This document shows positions 24,854 through 31,975 of a stretch of 33,737 bases of DNA, in pieces. This stretch comes from a virus: the IMG/VR virus record IMGVR_UViG_3300009103_000100, positions 1-33,737 of that record; one strand, given 5' to 3'. The position numbers were made by a program, and so were the translations under genes. The notes under the pieces are model-generated. The model was not told the DNA's origin and did no database searches. It saw only the letters and a list, made by a program, of their open reading frames with translations. Position 1 is the first letter of the stretch. Each line of letters opens with the position of its first letter.

Positions 24854-25482
24854 ACACTCTCCACCGCATCTGCAAACCCGTATTCAACCGCCTCTTCGGG
24901 TGTCAAAAACCAATCACCCCTCATGTCCAACTTTCTTTTTATGTCCGATCTAACTTGAGATTCTTTTTTGTTCTTATAGTACGGAGATTCTTTACATTTT
25001 TCCGCATATATGTCTATCATTCTTTTATCACAAAAATCCTCCCAAGCTGACCAAGACTTTGCTTGTTTTCTTGTGAGGTGGGGGCCAATACCCGTTGTAC
25101 CCCTATGTATGAGCCAACAGCAGTTGGGCATCGTTATTCTATGATCTGCGGCTTGAGGTACGATAGAACCCATAGACGCAGCCACGCCATGCGTATATAT
25201 AGTAATATGGCACTTGCTTTTTTTGATTGCATCATACATCATATATCCAGCCTCTTCATCTCCACCTATACTCATTTGATGAATATAGATATCGTCTGAG
25301 GACACATTTTCTAAAACCCTAAGATTTTTTACAAGAGTATTAGCCATACGCCAATCAACCCCCGGATCGCCCTCGTCGGGAGCATAACTTCCATGAACAA
25401 ATATTTCGCGCTTATCAATAATAAGATTATGCGAATGGGCCTCTTCAGCCATTGAGGAGAAGGTACTTCTTTTGGTGTTCAT
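24850..25482 (-). CDS. ClpP-like serine protease (phage head-module type)
   Basis: 210 residues with the ClpP/crotonase fold pattern: IYIHQMSIGGDEEAGYMMYD, GVAASMGSIV with nucleophile Ser103, CCWLIHRGTTG with His126, and GDWFLTPEEAVEYGFADAV with Asp190. The triad is complete. ClpP-like proteases next to terminase and portal genes are commonly prohead proteases in phages, but here a separate U35-like protease is fused to the scaffold, so its substrate is uncertain. No ClpX-binding hydrophobic loop can be judged. It overlaps both neighbours by four bases. Confidence 0.85.
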   Translation of the reverse strand: MNTKRSTFSSMAEEAHSHNLIIDKREIFVHGSYAPDEGDPGVDWRMANTLVKNLRVLENVSSDDIYIHQMSIGGDEEAGYMMYDAIKKSKCHITIYTHGVAASMGSIVPQAADHRITMPNCCWLIHRGTTGIGPHLTRKQAKSWSAWEDFCDKRMIDIYAEKCKESPYYKNKKESQVRSDIKRKLDMRGDWFLTPEEAVEYGFADAVESV

Positions 25483-25979
25483 TCTTTGTCCTCTTTGTGA
25501 AATAATTCATTTAACCGCTTAAACAGACTGTTGCACACTAGGAAAGCATTGTTTTTATTGCCACAGAATATTATTTTGGTATCATACCAAATTTGAAATT
25601 CTAATAGGCATTTCAATAAATATTTTCCCGTTACCCTTACTTTTGATCTAGCGCTCTTAGGAACTCTAGAATTTTCTGGGTACTTCAACACATCGTCCAT
25701 GTCAAATTCACAAATTATAAAAGAAAAATTATAATCTTTCATCCTTTCCATCTCAGCCTGAAAGGGCACTTTTTTCCTGCCTAAATTCATGGCTATTTCA
25801 GAAGCGCACGCTTTTCTTTCTATGCAAACAATATCTTCAAATCCTTTTATGGTATAATCACCTGTATGAAGGGTGTCTATCTGCATCCCGCCACATTTGT
25901 CATATTCAGAGAACAACCAACCATCTTGTTCTCGTGTGTCCTTAATTACTGTATAGTTTGGTATATCTTTTTTAATCAT
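25479..25979 (-). CDS. ERCC4-type (XPF/Mus81-like) nuclease
   Basis: 166 residues with the signature of the ERCC4 nuclease domain: DTREQ (14-18), LHTGDYTIKGFEDIVCIERK with GDY at 40-42 and ERK at 54-56. The acidic pair and ERK motif bind the catalytic metal. It lacks the helicase and helix-hairpin-helix domains of XPF, so it is a minimal single-domain nuclease. Substrates would be branched or flapped DNA, fitting resolution of replication or packaging intermediates. It is translationally coupled to the ClpP-like gene and terL. Confidence 0.8.
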   Translation of the reverse strand: MIKKDIPNYTVIKDTREQDGWLFSEYDKCGGMQIDTLHTGDYTIKGFEDIVCIERKACASEIAMNLGRKKVPFQAEMERMKDYNFSFIICEFDMDDVLKYPENSRVPKSARSKVRVTGKYLLKCLLEFQIWYDTKIIFCGNKNNAFLVCNSLFKRLNELFHKEDKE

Positions 25980-26214
25980 CCGAAACCGTTAATATTTGGT
26001 TATCTTGATCATAATCAAACCTAAATCCGCGATCAGTCTTGTCTAGCTGAAACGCCTCATTAACATTATTAAAACAATCAACATCAACATTTTCTATAAT
26101 AAGCTTACTACCACTTTGCCAGTTTCCGATTTTGTCAGAAACAGTGTCGGTGGGAGTGTTAACAGTTTGTGTTTTAGGTGTTGACTTAAATGGGTGCCAT
26201 TTTTTGAAAAACAT
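25972..26214 (-). CDS. Small hypothetical protein
   Basis: 80 residues, begins MFFKKWHPFKSTPKTQTVNT. It is polar and disordered at the start, with a short beta-like C-terminal half (SKLIIENVDVDCFNNVNEAF, then RFDYDQDNQILTVSDD). It overlaps the nuclease gene by eight bases and follows the HNH gene by two. No recognisable family. Confidence 0.45.
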   Translation of the reverse strand: MFFKKWHPFKSTPKTQTVNTPTDTVSDKIGNWQSGSKLIIENVDVDCFNNVNEAFQLDKTDRGFRFDYDQDNQILTVSDD

Positions 26215-26216
26215 CT

Positions 26217-26486
26217 CTAGCCTCTTTTTATTAGCTCTAAGAAATACGTAATATAGTGATTTTCCCTACCCTTAACACTATCGTGACATTTGCAACATAG
26301 TGTTATCCCATTATCTACATCGTATCTCAAAGAAGCCGCAGAAGACCACTTCATAATATGATGCACGTTTAACCTTGTTCTCTTCCCCCTTTTTTTACAC
26401 ATCTTACATGTAAATTTATCTCTTTTTAAAACAGACATTCTAAACTGCTTGTATACTGGATCGTCGTAATTTCGCTTCTTTGACAT
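26217..26486 (-). CDS. Small HNH endonuclease
   Basis: 89 residues: C27-x2-C30, then LNVHHIMKWSS with the HH pair at 42-43, Asn59 in DVDNGITL, and CCKCHDS with a second Cys pair and His68. This is a complete HNH fold with a structural zinc. It starts 47 bases inside the end of gmd, using GGTGG six bases upstream. Small HNH proteins near terminase genes are known packaging partners (terminase-associated HNH) and are also carried as homing nucleases; position favours the first. Confidence 0.8.
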   Translation of the reverse strand: MSKKRNYDDPVYKQFRMSVLKRDKFTCKMCKKRGKRTRLNVHHIMKWSSAASLRYDVDNGITLCCKCHDSVKGRENHYITYFLELIKRG

Positions 26487-27558
26487 CGTGGTCCACCATG
26501 TTTTTTGCTAATTGTTCAAAACTGATTTTAGGGCTCCAATCCAATAATGTTTTTGCTTTCTGGGGAAGGCCCAATAAATAATCAACTTCAGCAGCCCTAT
26601 AGAATTCTGGATCGATTACTACATATTTTTCCCATTTTTGTATGCCCACAGTCTCAAATGAAGCCTCTAAAAAATCTCTTACACTATGGGTTTCTCCAGT
26701 AGCTATAACATAATCATCTGGCCTTTCCTGTTTGAGCATCAGGTACATGGCGCGTACATAATCTTTAGCGTGTCCCCAGTCTCTACGTGCGTCCAAATTA
26801 CCAAGCCTCAACTTTGGAAATTGAAAACCCTGATCCACATGCGTTCTTCCGGGGATGTATACCTCATTTTTATCAATATCAGCCAAATCTTCTGGGCCAA
26901 CATTGTGATACATCATCCATGCTACAAATTCGCCAATCCACTTTGTAATTTTTCTAGTTACAAAATTTTCACCGCGCCTCTCGCTTTCATGATTAAACAA
27001 AATGCCACTACAGGCAAAAATACCATAAGCATCTCTATAATTACGAACAAGATGATGAGCAGCCAATTTCGCAATAGCATATGGGCTTTGCGGCATAAAT
27101 GCAGTATTTTCATCTTGATATTTATGGCAACTTTTTCCAAATATAGGCTCAACTACTTCAGTATAGTTTTTACCAAACATTTCACTAGAGCTTGCTTGAT
27201 AAAATTTAATATCATCTTTTCGTGGGCTATACCTAATGGCTTCAAGTATATTAAGCACACCAGAAGCGGTTACGTCCCAAGTTAATGACGGTTGATTAAA
27301 AGAAGTCCCCACATGCGACTGGGCTGCTAAATTATATATTTCGTCTGGTGTATTCTCATCTATAACCTTGCTAACATTAAAAGCGTCTGTAATATCGCCT
27401 TCTACAATTTTAATTTTGGGCAGAATATGAGAAATTCTTTTGGTGGTATCCACGCTAACCCGCCTAGTTACGCCAACTATTTTATACCCCTTTTCCAAAA
27501 GAAGCTCAGCTAAATAACTACCATCTTGTCCTGTTATTCCGAAAATAACTGCTTTCAT
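26440..27558 (-). CDS. gmd: GDP-mannose 4,6-dehydratase
   Basis: 372 residues, the normal length of Gmd. The NAD(P) Rossmann motif is GITGQDGSYLAELLLEKGY (7-25). Catalytic residues lie in YQASSSEMFG and SPYAIAKLAAHH (the YxxxK motif), followed by GILFNHESERRGENFVTRKI, which is diagnostic for Gmd. It converts GDP-D-mannose to GDP-4-keto-6-deoxymannose, the branch point to GDP-fucose, GDP-rhamnose and GDP-perosamine. It lies nine bases after the actin-like gene and overlaps the HNH gene. No second-step reductase (fcl/wcaG type) is in this window. It is an auxiliary metabolic gene, probably acquired from a bacterium; the modified substrate is unknown. Confidence 0.95.
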   Translation of the reverse strand: MKAVIFGITGQDGSYLAELLLEKGYKIVGVTRRVSVDTTKRISHILPKIKIVEGDITDAFNVSKVIDENTPDEIYNLAAQSHVGTSFNQPSLTWDVTASGVLNILEAIRYSPRKDDIKFYQASSSEMFGKNYTEVVEPIFGKSCHKYQDENTAFMPQSPYAIAKLAAHHLVRNYRDAYGIFACSGILFNHESERRGENFVTRKITKWIGEFVAWMMYHNVGPEDLADIDKNEVYIPGRTHVDQGFQFPKLRLGNLDARRDWGHAKDYVRAMYLMLKQERPDDYVIATGETHSVRDFLEASFETVGIQKWEKYVVIDPEFYRAAEVDYLLGLPQKAKTLLDWSPKISFEQLAKNMVDHDVKEAKLRRSSIQAV

Positions 27559-27567
27559 ATGTTTTTC

Positions 27568-28803
27568 CTATGTTATATGGTTAGATATTTTAGCGGCTTG
27601 ATATAAACCGTTTGAAACCGCAAATAATGGTTCTTTGGCGTGTTTTACTTCTGAAATGGGTACTGGAAAATCTTTATCAATCAACTCTTTTAATCTTTCT
27701 GTAAAACCAGTGATCAACGAAGTTCCACCAGCTATCACTATAGGCATTTCTGTGATAACGTTTGGAAGTTTCTTTTTGGGTGTTTTCTCATAAAGCTCTT
27801 TAAATTGTTCTATCACGTAACTCAGCAGTGATTCGTAATAAATTGAAATTGCTCTTTGAATTCCTGTGGTTGCGTCGGTCAAGCTAAAATCTGCTTTCTC
27901 TTTTATTGCTGTAACAACGTTATTAGTTTCATCCGTGTGCTTAGCCGCATGAGCGTCTATCCAGTCCCCTCCCCTGCTCAAACTAAAGGAAAACACGGGA
28001 ATACCCATAAAAGCATAGACAATATTGCACATGCCCGCGCCAAAACTCATACCGATACCAGTATATTGGGTGTCTGCAAGCTCTGAGTAGACCACAGCCA
28101 AACCTTCTGTCATCACATTTATGTTTTTATATCCCAAATCTGTAAAAACCCCATTTAGGATTTGTTTGTGGTACTCAACATCAAAGTCGGCATCTATTGG
28201 TTCTGCGGGAACACAGTAGTACAATACATCATCGGGAGATTCTGAACGTCCCGCCACAGCTTTTATTAGCTCAGAAACCATAACGTTAGAAACAGGTTGT
28301 TTGGGATTCAAAACACCCTTAGACATTGGGCGTAAACACTCTTGATGAAATAAATTAGCAAATTTAAACGCATCATCTCCCAACACATAAAGCGTGCCAT
28401 CAGCCTTCACATAGTGCGCACCCGCATTTTTAAGCATTGTTTCACCAAATTGATTTGCAGACCCCTCCAAAAATTTTGATGGATTTATTTTGAAGAAAGC
28501 ATCTCTTATTTTTCTAAACACAGTACTCCCATTTTCTTCTTCTGCGCATGAAATAAAACCCGTACCTATATCTATACCTATTACTTTTTTATTATTATCG
28601 GTCATCGAATATGCCTCATTTTCTTGTATTTGTTTTTGATTTCCGCGACCGCTACATTTTGGGCAGATGCCATATACTGGAAAAGGCTGCGGACCTCCCT
28701 CTCTGTATGCTGATGGGCGACTCGTGATACTATCGAAGCTAAATCCTGTTGTTTTGCTTGGTACACAGTTGTCACACTGAAATTCCTCATGATTTGTGTT
28801 CAT
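27568..28803 (-). CDS. Actin-like ATPase (ParM/Alp superfamily) with N-terminal zinc ribbon
   Basis: 411 residues. Residues 10-54 are a putative zinc ribbon: C10-x2-C13, REGGPQPFPVYG, then CPKCSGRG with Cys47 and Cys50. Residues about 73-411 show the actin/Hsp70 ATPase pattern: phosphate-1 VIGIDIGTGFISCAEEE, phosphate-2-like GIGMSFGAGMCNIVYAF followed by SFSLSRGGDWIDAHAA, and the adenosine motif PIVIAGGTSLITGF. A filament-forming or switch ATPase is implied. An alternative start at Met67 (ATG 28605) has GAGG eight bases upstream and would remove the ribbon. I keep the long form because two CxxC pairs with this spacing are unlikely by chance. Confidence 0.75.
   Translation of the reverse strand: MNTNHEEFQCDNCVPSKTTGFSFDSITSRPSAYREGGPQPFPVYGICPKCSGRGNQKQIQENEAYSMTDNNKKVIGIDIGTGFISCAEEENGSTVFRKIRDAFFKINPSKFLEGSANQFGETMLKNAGAHYVKADGTLYVLGDDAFKFANLFHQECLRPMSKGVLNPKQPVSNVMVSELIKAVAGRSESPDDVLYYCVPAEPIDADFDVEYHKQILNGVFTDLGYKNINVMTEGLAVVYSELADTQYTGIGMSFGAGMCNIVYAFMGIPVFSFSLSRGGDWIDAHAAKHTDETNNVVTAIKEKADFSLTDATTGIQRAISIYYESLLSYVIEQFKELYEKTPKKKLPNVITEMPIVIAGGTSLITGFTERLKELIDKDFPVPISEVKHAKEPLFAVSNGLYQAAKISNHIT
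28602..28790 (-). CDS. Possible 62-residue overlapping gene (uncertain)
   Basis: A second reading frame over the zinc-ribbon segment of the actin-like gene. Its ATG overlaps the stop of the membrane-protein gene (ATGA at 28790-28787) and its TGA overlaps the ATG of the internal Met67 start (28605-28602). It encodes MRNFSVTTVYQAKQQDLASI and then a basic helix (AEIKNKYKKMRHIR). Perfect four-base overlaps at both ends are what an operon gene would show, but the overlapping frame contains a convincing zinc ribbon. Both cannot be the main product of this segment unless it is dual-coded. Confidence 0.25.
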   Translation of the reverse strand: MRNFSVTTVYQAKQQDLASIVSRVAHQHTEREVRSLFQYMASAQNVAVAEIKNKYKKMRHIR

Positions 28804-29065
28804 GTTTGTAAACTGTTCCTATCCTTTTTTCACCAAAAGACGTTTCTATTGTTGGTGCAGAAAAGGACTCTAAATTTTTATTATGCGTGGGTAAATCGTC
28901 TTCGAAATTTTGTACCCTTTTATCTTTTTCTCTTTGTTGTTTTTTGCCTTTGCCAAAATCAGTATATTTAGACAACACATACATAACCGAAAAAACCAAC
29001 CATGTAAAGCAAAGCGTAATAACAAAACATAATACTATTATTTGTCCTAAAAGTTCGTAAGACAT
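28787..29065 (-). CDS. Small single-pass membrane protein
   Basis: 92 residues. Residues about 7-31 form one strongly hydrophobic helix (IIVLCFVITLCFTWLVFSVM), followed by a basic stop-transfer segment (KYTDFGKGKKQQREKDKR) and a polar C-terminal tail, which should be cytoplasmic. There is no lipobox or spanin-type periplasmic part. It sits between the TerS-like gene and the actin-like ATPase, overlapping both. A membrane anchor for the neighbouring ATPase is a possibility suggested only by gene order. Confidence 0.6.
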   Translation of the reverse strand: MSYELLGQIIVLCFVITLCFTWLVFSVMYVLSKYTDFGKGKKQQREKDKRVQNFEDDLPTHNKNLESFSAPTIETSFGEKRIGTVYKHEHKS

Positions 29066-29862
29066 TATTCTTTACCTTTTGCTGTTTCTGGTGTTAAAAA
29101 GGGCTGATCTACTTGTCCGTCATTGTACTGCATGTATTCTGAAAGACGTTCTTTCTCGTTTTCCATCGCTAATCTCATTTTTTCCATATCTACACCAATC
29201 TTGTTACGGAACTGAGGATCGGTTGCAATTTTCTTTACAAGCGAAGCGAAAGTGAGCTTAGAATCCTCAATTGCTTTGACTCGCTGCTCTCTGGTGCCCT
29301 TGAGATCCTTCAGCATCGTCGCCTTGCGCGCTTGAAGATCTTTATAGTCTTTGGATAGGGTTTCCATTGAAGCTCTTAAAACGGCCACCTGACGCTCCAG
29401 ATTGACTATCAGATCCATATCGCGCTGATCTTTGTCTCTGGCCTTTTCTTCTTGCACCAATCTTTCAGCTAATGCAATCTCCTGTTGATTCTCTCGTTGG
29501 CCTTTGAGTATTCTGTTCATAAGTATTTCTAGTTTGATTGTATCGATTATTTGCATCTCTTCCGTATGGAATACATCATCTTTGAATTGGCTCCACATTT
29601 TCTTGAAATGAAATTCGAACATTTCCAACTCTTCAGAAGAAAATTGATTTGATAGCTCTCTATAGTATGGCTTCTCCTTCAACTCATTAGCAACCGCTGC
29701 CTCTTTTTTTTGTTTCGTTGAGAAGCCCACATTCTTCTTTATCCAATCACGTATCGAATCTGGATCACGATCTAGCTTCTCAGCTATGGACTCTGGAGAA
29801 AGAACCTCGGCATTCGCCTCGATAAATTCCATCTCTTCTTTTGAAAATCTACCCTTCTTCAT
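29065..29862 (-). CDS. Putative terminase small subunit (HTH plus coiled coil)
   Basis: 265 residues. Residues 4-47 form a homeodomain/Myb-like helix-turn-helix (RFSKEEMEFIEANAEVLSPE, SIAEKLDRDPDSIRDWIKK). Residues about 75-235 are long, charged helices, likely coiled coil (RDMDLIVNLERQVAVLRASM). HTH followed by an oligomerising helical domain is the small-terminase plan, and the gene lies in the packaging cluster between two HNH genes and terL. It is longer than many TerS proteins (150-190 residues). Another DNA-binding scaffold protein is possible. Confidence 0.5.
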   Translation of the reverse strand: MKKGRFSKEEMEFIEANAEVLSPESIAEKLDRDPDSIRDWIKKNVGFSTKQKKEAAVANELKEKPYYRELSNQFSSEELEMFEFHFKKMWSQFKDDVFHTEEMQIIDTIKLEILMNRILKGQRENQQEIALAERLVQEEKARDKDQRDMDLIVNLERQVAVLRASMETLSKDYKDLQARKATMLKDLKGTREQRVKAIEDSKLTFASLVKKIATDPQFRNKIGVDMEKMRLAMENEKERLSEYMQYNDGQVDQPFLTPETAKGKE

Positions 29863-30424
29863 ACTTAGCTCCTTTGGAGATGTTTTCTAAAGCCCATAAC
29901 GGCTGTAAGTTTGACCAGTGAAAGCATTTACGTTGCTGTTCCGGATCGGTCAGATCAAATGCTGCACAGGGTATGATATGATCTATGTGCCACCTACCAC
30001 GATTCTGTCTTGTCATTCCTTCTGTGAACTGAGATTCTAAGTGTAGCCAAAGTGCTCCTATCGTGCAGCCTAACAGCTCCATCGTGCTGGCTGATTTGCT
30101 TTTACCTTTTAATGCGTGGTTAACCCTAGATCTTAGGGTGCACGCCATCTTGAAATTTTCGTCGGAATTATACCTTTTCTTATTATATTCAATCTGATGT
30201 GCTATTTTTTTCTCCCTATTGGCTTCGTACCACTCCTTTGCTTGTTTGATATATCTCTCCCTGCTGGCTTGGTAGTATCCCTTTATTTTTTCTTTGTTGG
30301 CTTCGCGGTGTTTTTTCTTGCAGACCTTACAGCTCGGATAGTACCCATCTTTAGTTGCGGAATCTTTAGTAAAATATTCCTTCGTTTTTTCTTCTGCGCA
30401 CTTTGTGCATTTTTTTGTGTCCAT
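29849..30424 (-). CDS. HNH endonuclease with N-terminal zinc finger
   Basis: 191 residues. An N-terminal CxxC...CxxC finger (Cys6, Cys9, Cys32, Cys35) is followed by a Lys/Arg/Tyr-rich helix (YQASRERYIKQAKEWYEAN) and a C-terminal HNH domain with RWHIDHIIPCAAFDLTDPEQ then CFHWSNLQPLWALENISKGA. This is the frequent phage HNH type with 'IDHI-P' and 'N-LQPL' motifs. It overlaps the TerS-like gene by 14 bases. It may be a homing endonuclease or a terminase partner; no intron or intein is evident nearby. Confidence 0.8.
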   Translation of the reverse strand: MDTKKCTKCAEEKTKEYFTKDSATKDGYYPSCKVCKKKHREANKEKIKGYYQASRERYIKQAKEWYEANREKKIAHQIEYNKKRYNSDENFKMACTLRSRVNHALKGKSKSASTMELLGCTIGALWLHLESQFTEGMTRQNRGRWHIDHIIPCAAFDLTDPEQQRKCFHWSNLQPLWALENISKGAKYEEG

Positions 30425-30434
30425 TCCATTTTTC

Positions 30435-31973
30435 CTATACTGTCACGCATTTGGCCAAGTTTTTAGGTTTGTCAGGATTGATACCCCGCTCTACGGCTAT
30501 GTAATAAGCTAGCAACTGTAATACAATATTACACACTAAGGACTGAGAATATTTCTCCCCCGTATCCCTACACGAAAAAATAATATCACCCAAGCCCTCT
30601 AGTTTGTCTTTTATGGCGTCATGAGTAATTATCACCACAAATCCCTTTCTTGACTTAATTTCTTTTATATTAGAAATAGTTTCAAGGCGAAAATTCTCTG
30701 TGACAATAAAAAGGCTCGGAACCTTATAGTCCACGAGCGCAATTGGCCCATGTTTCATTTCCGACGCTGGCATACCCTCAGCGTGGACATAAGCCACCTC
30801 TTTAAACTTCAAAGCCCCCTCAAGAGCTATGGGATAGTTCTGTCTGTCGCCCAGAAACAGAAAGTGATCATAGCCTATAATTCTTTTTGCTATATCCTTA
30901 ATTTCGGACGCCCTCTTCATTAAGTTGTTAATTTGTTTAGTCATGGGCTCGACAAGCCCACATAACTTCATACACGAGGCCGTAAAGGTTTTAGTAGCTG
31001 CGACAGAGTATTCTGGCCCCACATCCAACAATATTTTCGCATATGCCATATCATACAACATAGAATCGCACGTATTGGTCATACATACAAAGTCATCAGG
31101 AACCGCCCCAATAATATCCTTAGTTTCTCCACTTTGGCTAATTGCTAAAACGTTTTGATGTAATCCGTAATAATTAGCTTGGCTAGCATGAATACATCGT
31201 GTAGATATGCCCTGTTCTTCCAAAAAGTAGGCCCCAAACATGGCCGCATATAAACTACTACCCGTCGCAATAATATCCATGATGTCACAATCAAAATTGT
31301 GTCGCTCCCCCCCATCTAGCTCGGCCTGCTCCCAAATCTCAGTAAACATTCTGTTTGGGCCATATTCGCGCACATTATTTGGAACGAGAGACGTTTGATT
31401 AGGTGAGACATCGCCCAGTAGCCTAAAACCGTTCTCTAATTTGCTAGCTTTATCACTAAAACCCGAAAGAGCATGAAGATCGCTACTAACATAACCATTT
31501 TCTGTCATAAACAACCTTTTCTTGCCTTTTGCCACACACCACACTTCACCCGTTTCACTATTCAAAAAAACAAAGGCGTTATCGCCCTCGATACTTTCGT
31601 AAACCTTTTTGGGGTTGCCCTGATAAAGCCACAATACATTTGCCAGCCATTTTGTGTCCAATATATGAGAAGGGGCATTTTCAACAATACCATTATGGAC
31701 AACATAAAAGTTTTTAAAGTTTTGAGGGTGCGCATTCTCAACCGTGACTTCCCCGTTGGTGGCCCATCTAACATGACCGATGCACAAATCCACATCTTCT
31801 TTTTCAAACGCCGCTCGATCTACAGAACCCAGCCCCTTAACAACATCAACTTTATCGCCCTTCAGGGCGGCGGCGTAACCGAAGCTGTCGTAGCCCCTGT
31901 ACTCAAGCCGCGACAGCCCCTTGTAGGTGTCTTTGAGTGAATTTGTATTTATAGATCCAAAAATACCACACAT
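30435..31973 (-). CDS. glmS: Glutamine-fructose-6-phosphate aminotransferase (shortened)
   Basis: 512 residues against about 610 in bacteria. The N-terminal glutaminase begins MCGIFGSI (Cys2 is the nucleophile after Met removal), with RLEYRGYDSFGYA, GHVRWATNGE and VVHNGIVEN. Two SIS sugar-isomerase domains follow: IIATGSSLYAAMFG, AISQSGETKDIIG and EGALKFKEVAYVHAEGMPAS then EMKHGPIALVDY. The C-terminus is PKNLAKCVTV, the conserved GlmS tail. Missing sequence is in the glutaminase and linker; all catalytic residues I can identify remain. It makes glucosamine-6-phosphate from fructose-6-phosphate and glutamine, the entry to UDP-GlcNAc. It follows the sigma gene by two bases. No glmS ribozyme is expected or seen. 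Confidence 0.9.
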   Translation of the reverse strand: MCGIFGSINTNSLKDTYKGLSRLEYRGYDSFGYAAALKGDKVDVVKGLGSVDRAAFEKEDVDLCIGHVRWATNGEVTVENAHPQNFKNFYVVHNGIVENAPSHILDTKWLANVLWLYQGNPKKVYESIEGDNAFVFLNSETGEVWCVAKGKKRLFMTENGYVSSDLHALSGFSDKASKLENGFRLLGDVSPNQTSLVPNNVREYGPNRMFTEIWEQAELDGGERHNFDCDIMDIIATGSSLYAAMFGAYFLEEQGISTRCIHASQANYYGLHQNVLAISQSGETKDIIGAVPDDFVCMTNTCDSMLYDMAYAKILLDVGPEYSVAATKTFTASCMKLCGLVEPMTKQINNLMKRASEIKDIAKRIIGYDHFLFLGDRQNYPIALEGALKFKEVAYVHAEGMPASEMKHGPIALVDYKVPSLFIVTENFRLETISNIKEIKSRKGFVVIITHDAIKDKLEGLGDIIFSCRDTGEKYSQSLVCNIVLQLLAYYIAVERGINPDKPKNLAKCVTV

Positions 31974-31975
31974 GG

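Noticed and set aside
26686-27285. 199-codon open frame on the plus strand
   Set aside because: Antisense to gmd; the gmd translation has all family motifs.
31946-31953. TATAAATA on the minus strand, the T4 late promoter box
   Set aside because: It is formed by codons 7-9 of glmS, inside the gene rather than upstream of one; it is not repeated in the gaps, where the GTGTA motif occurs instead.
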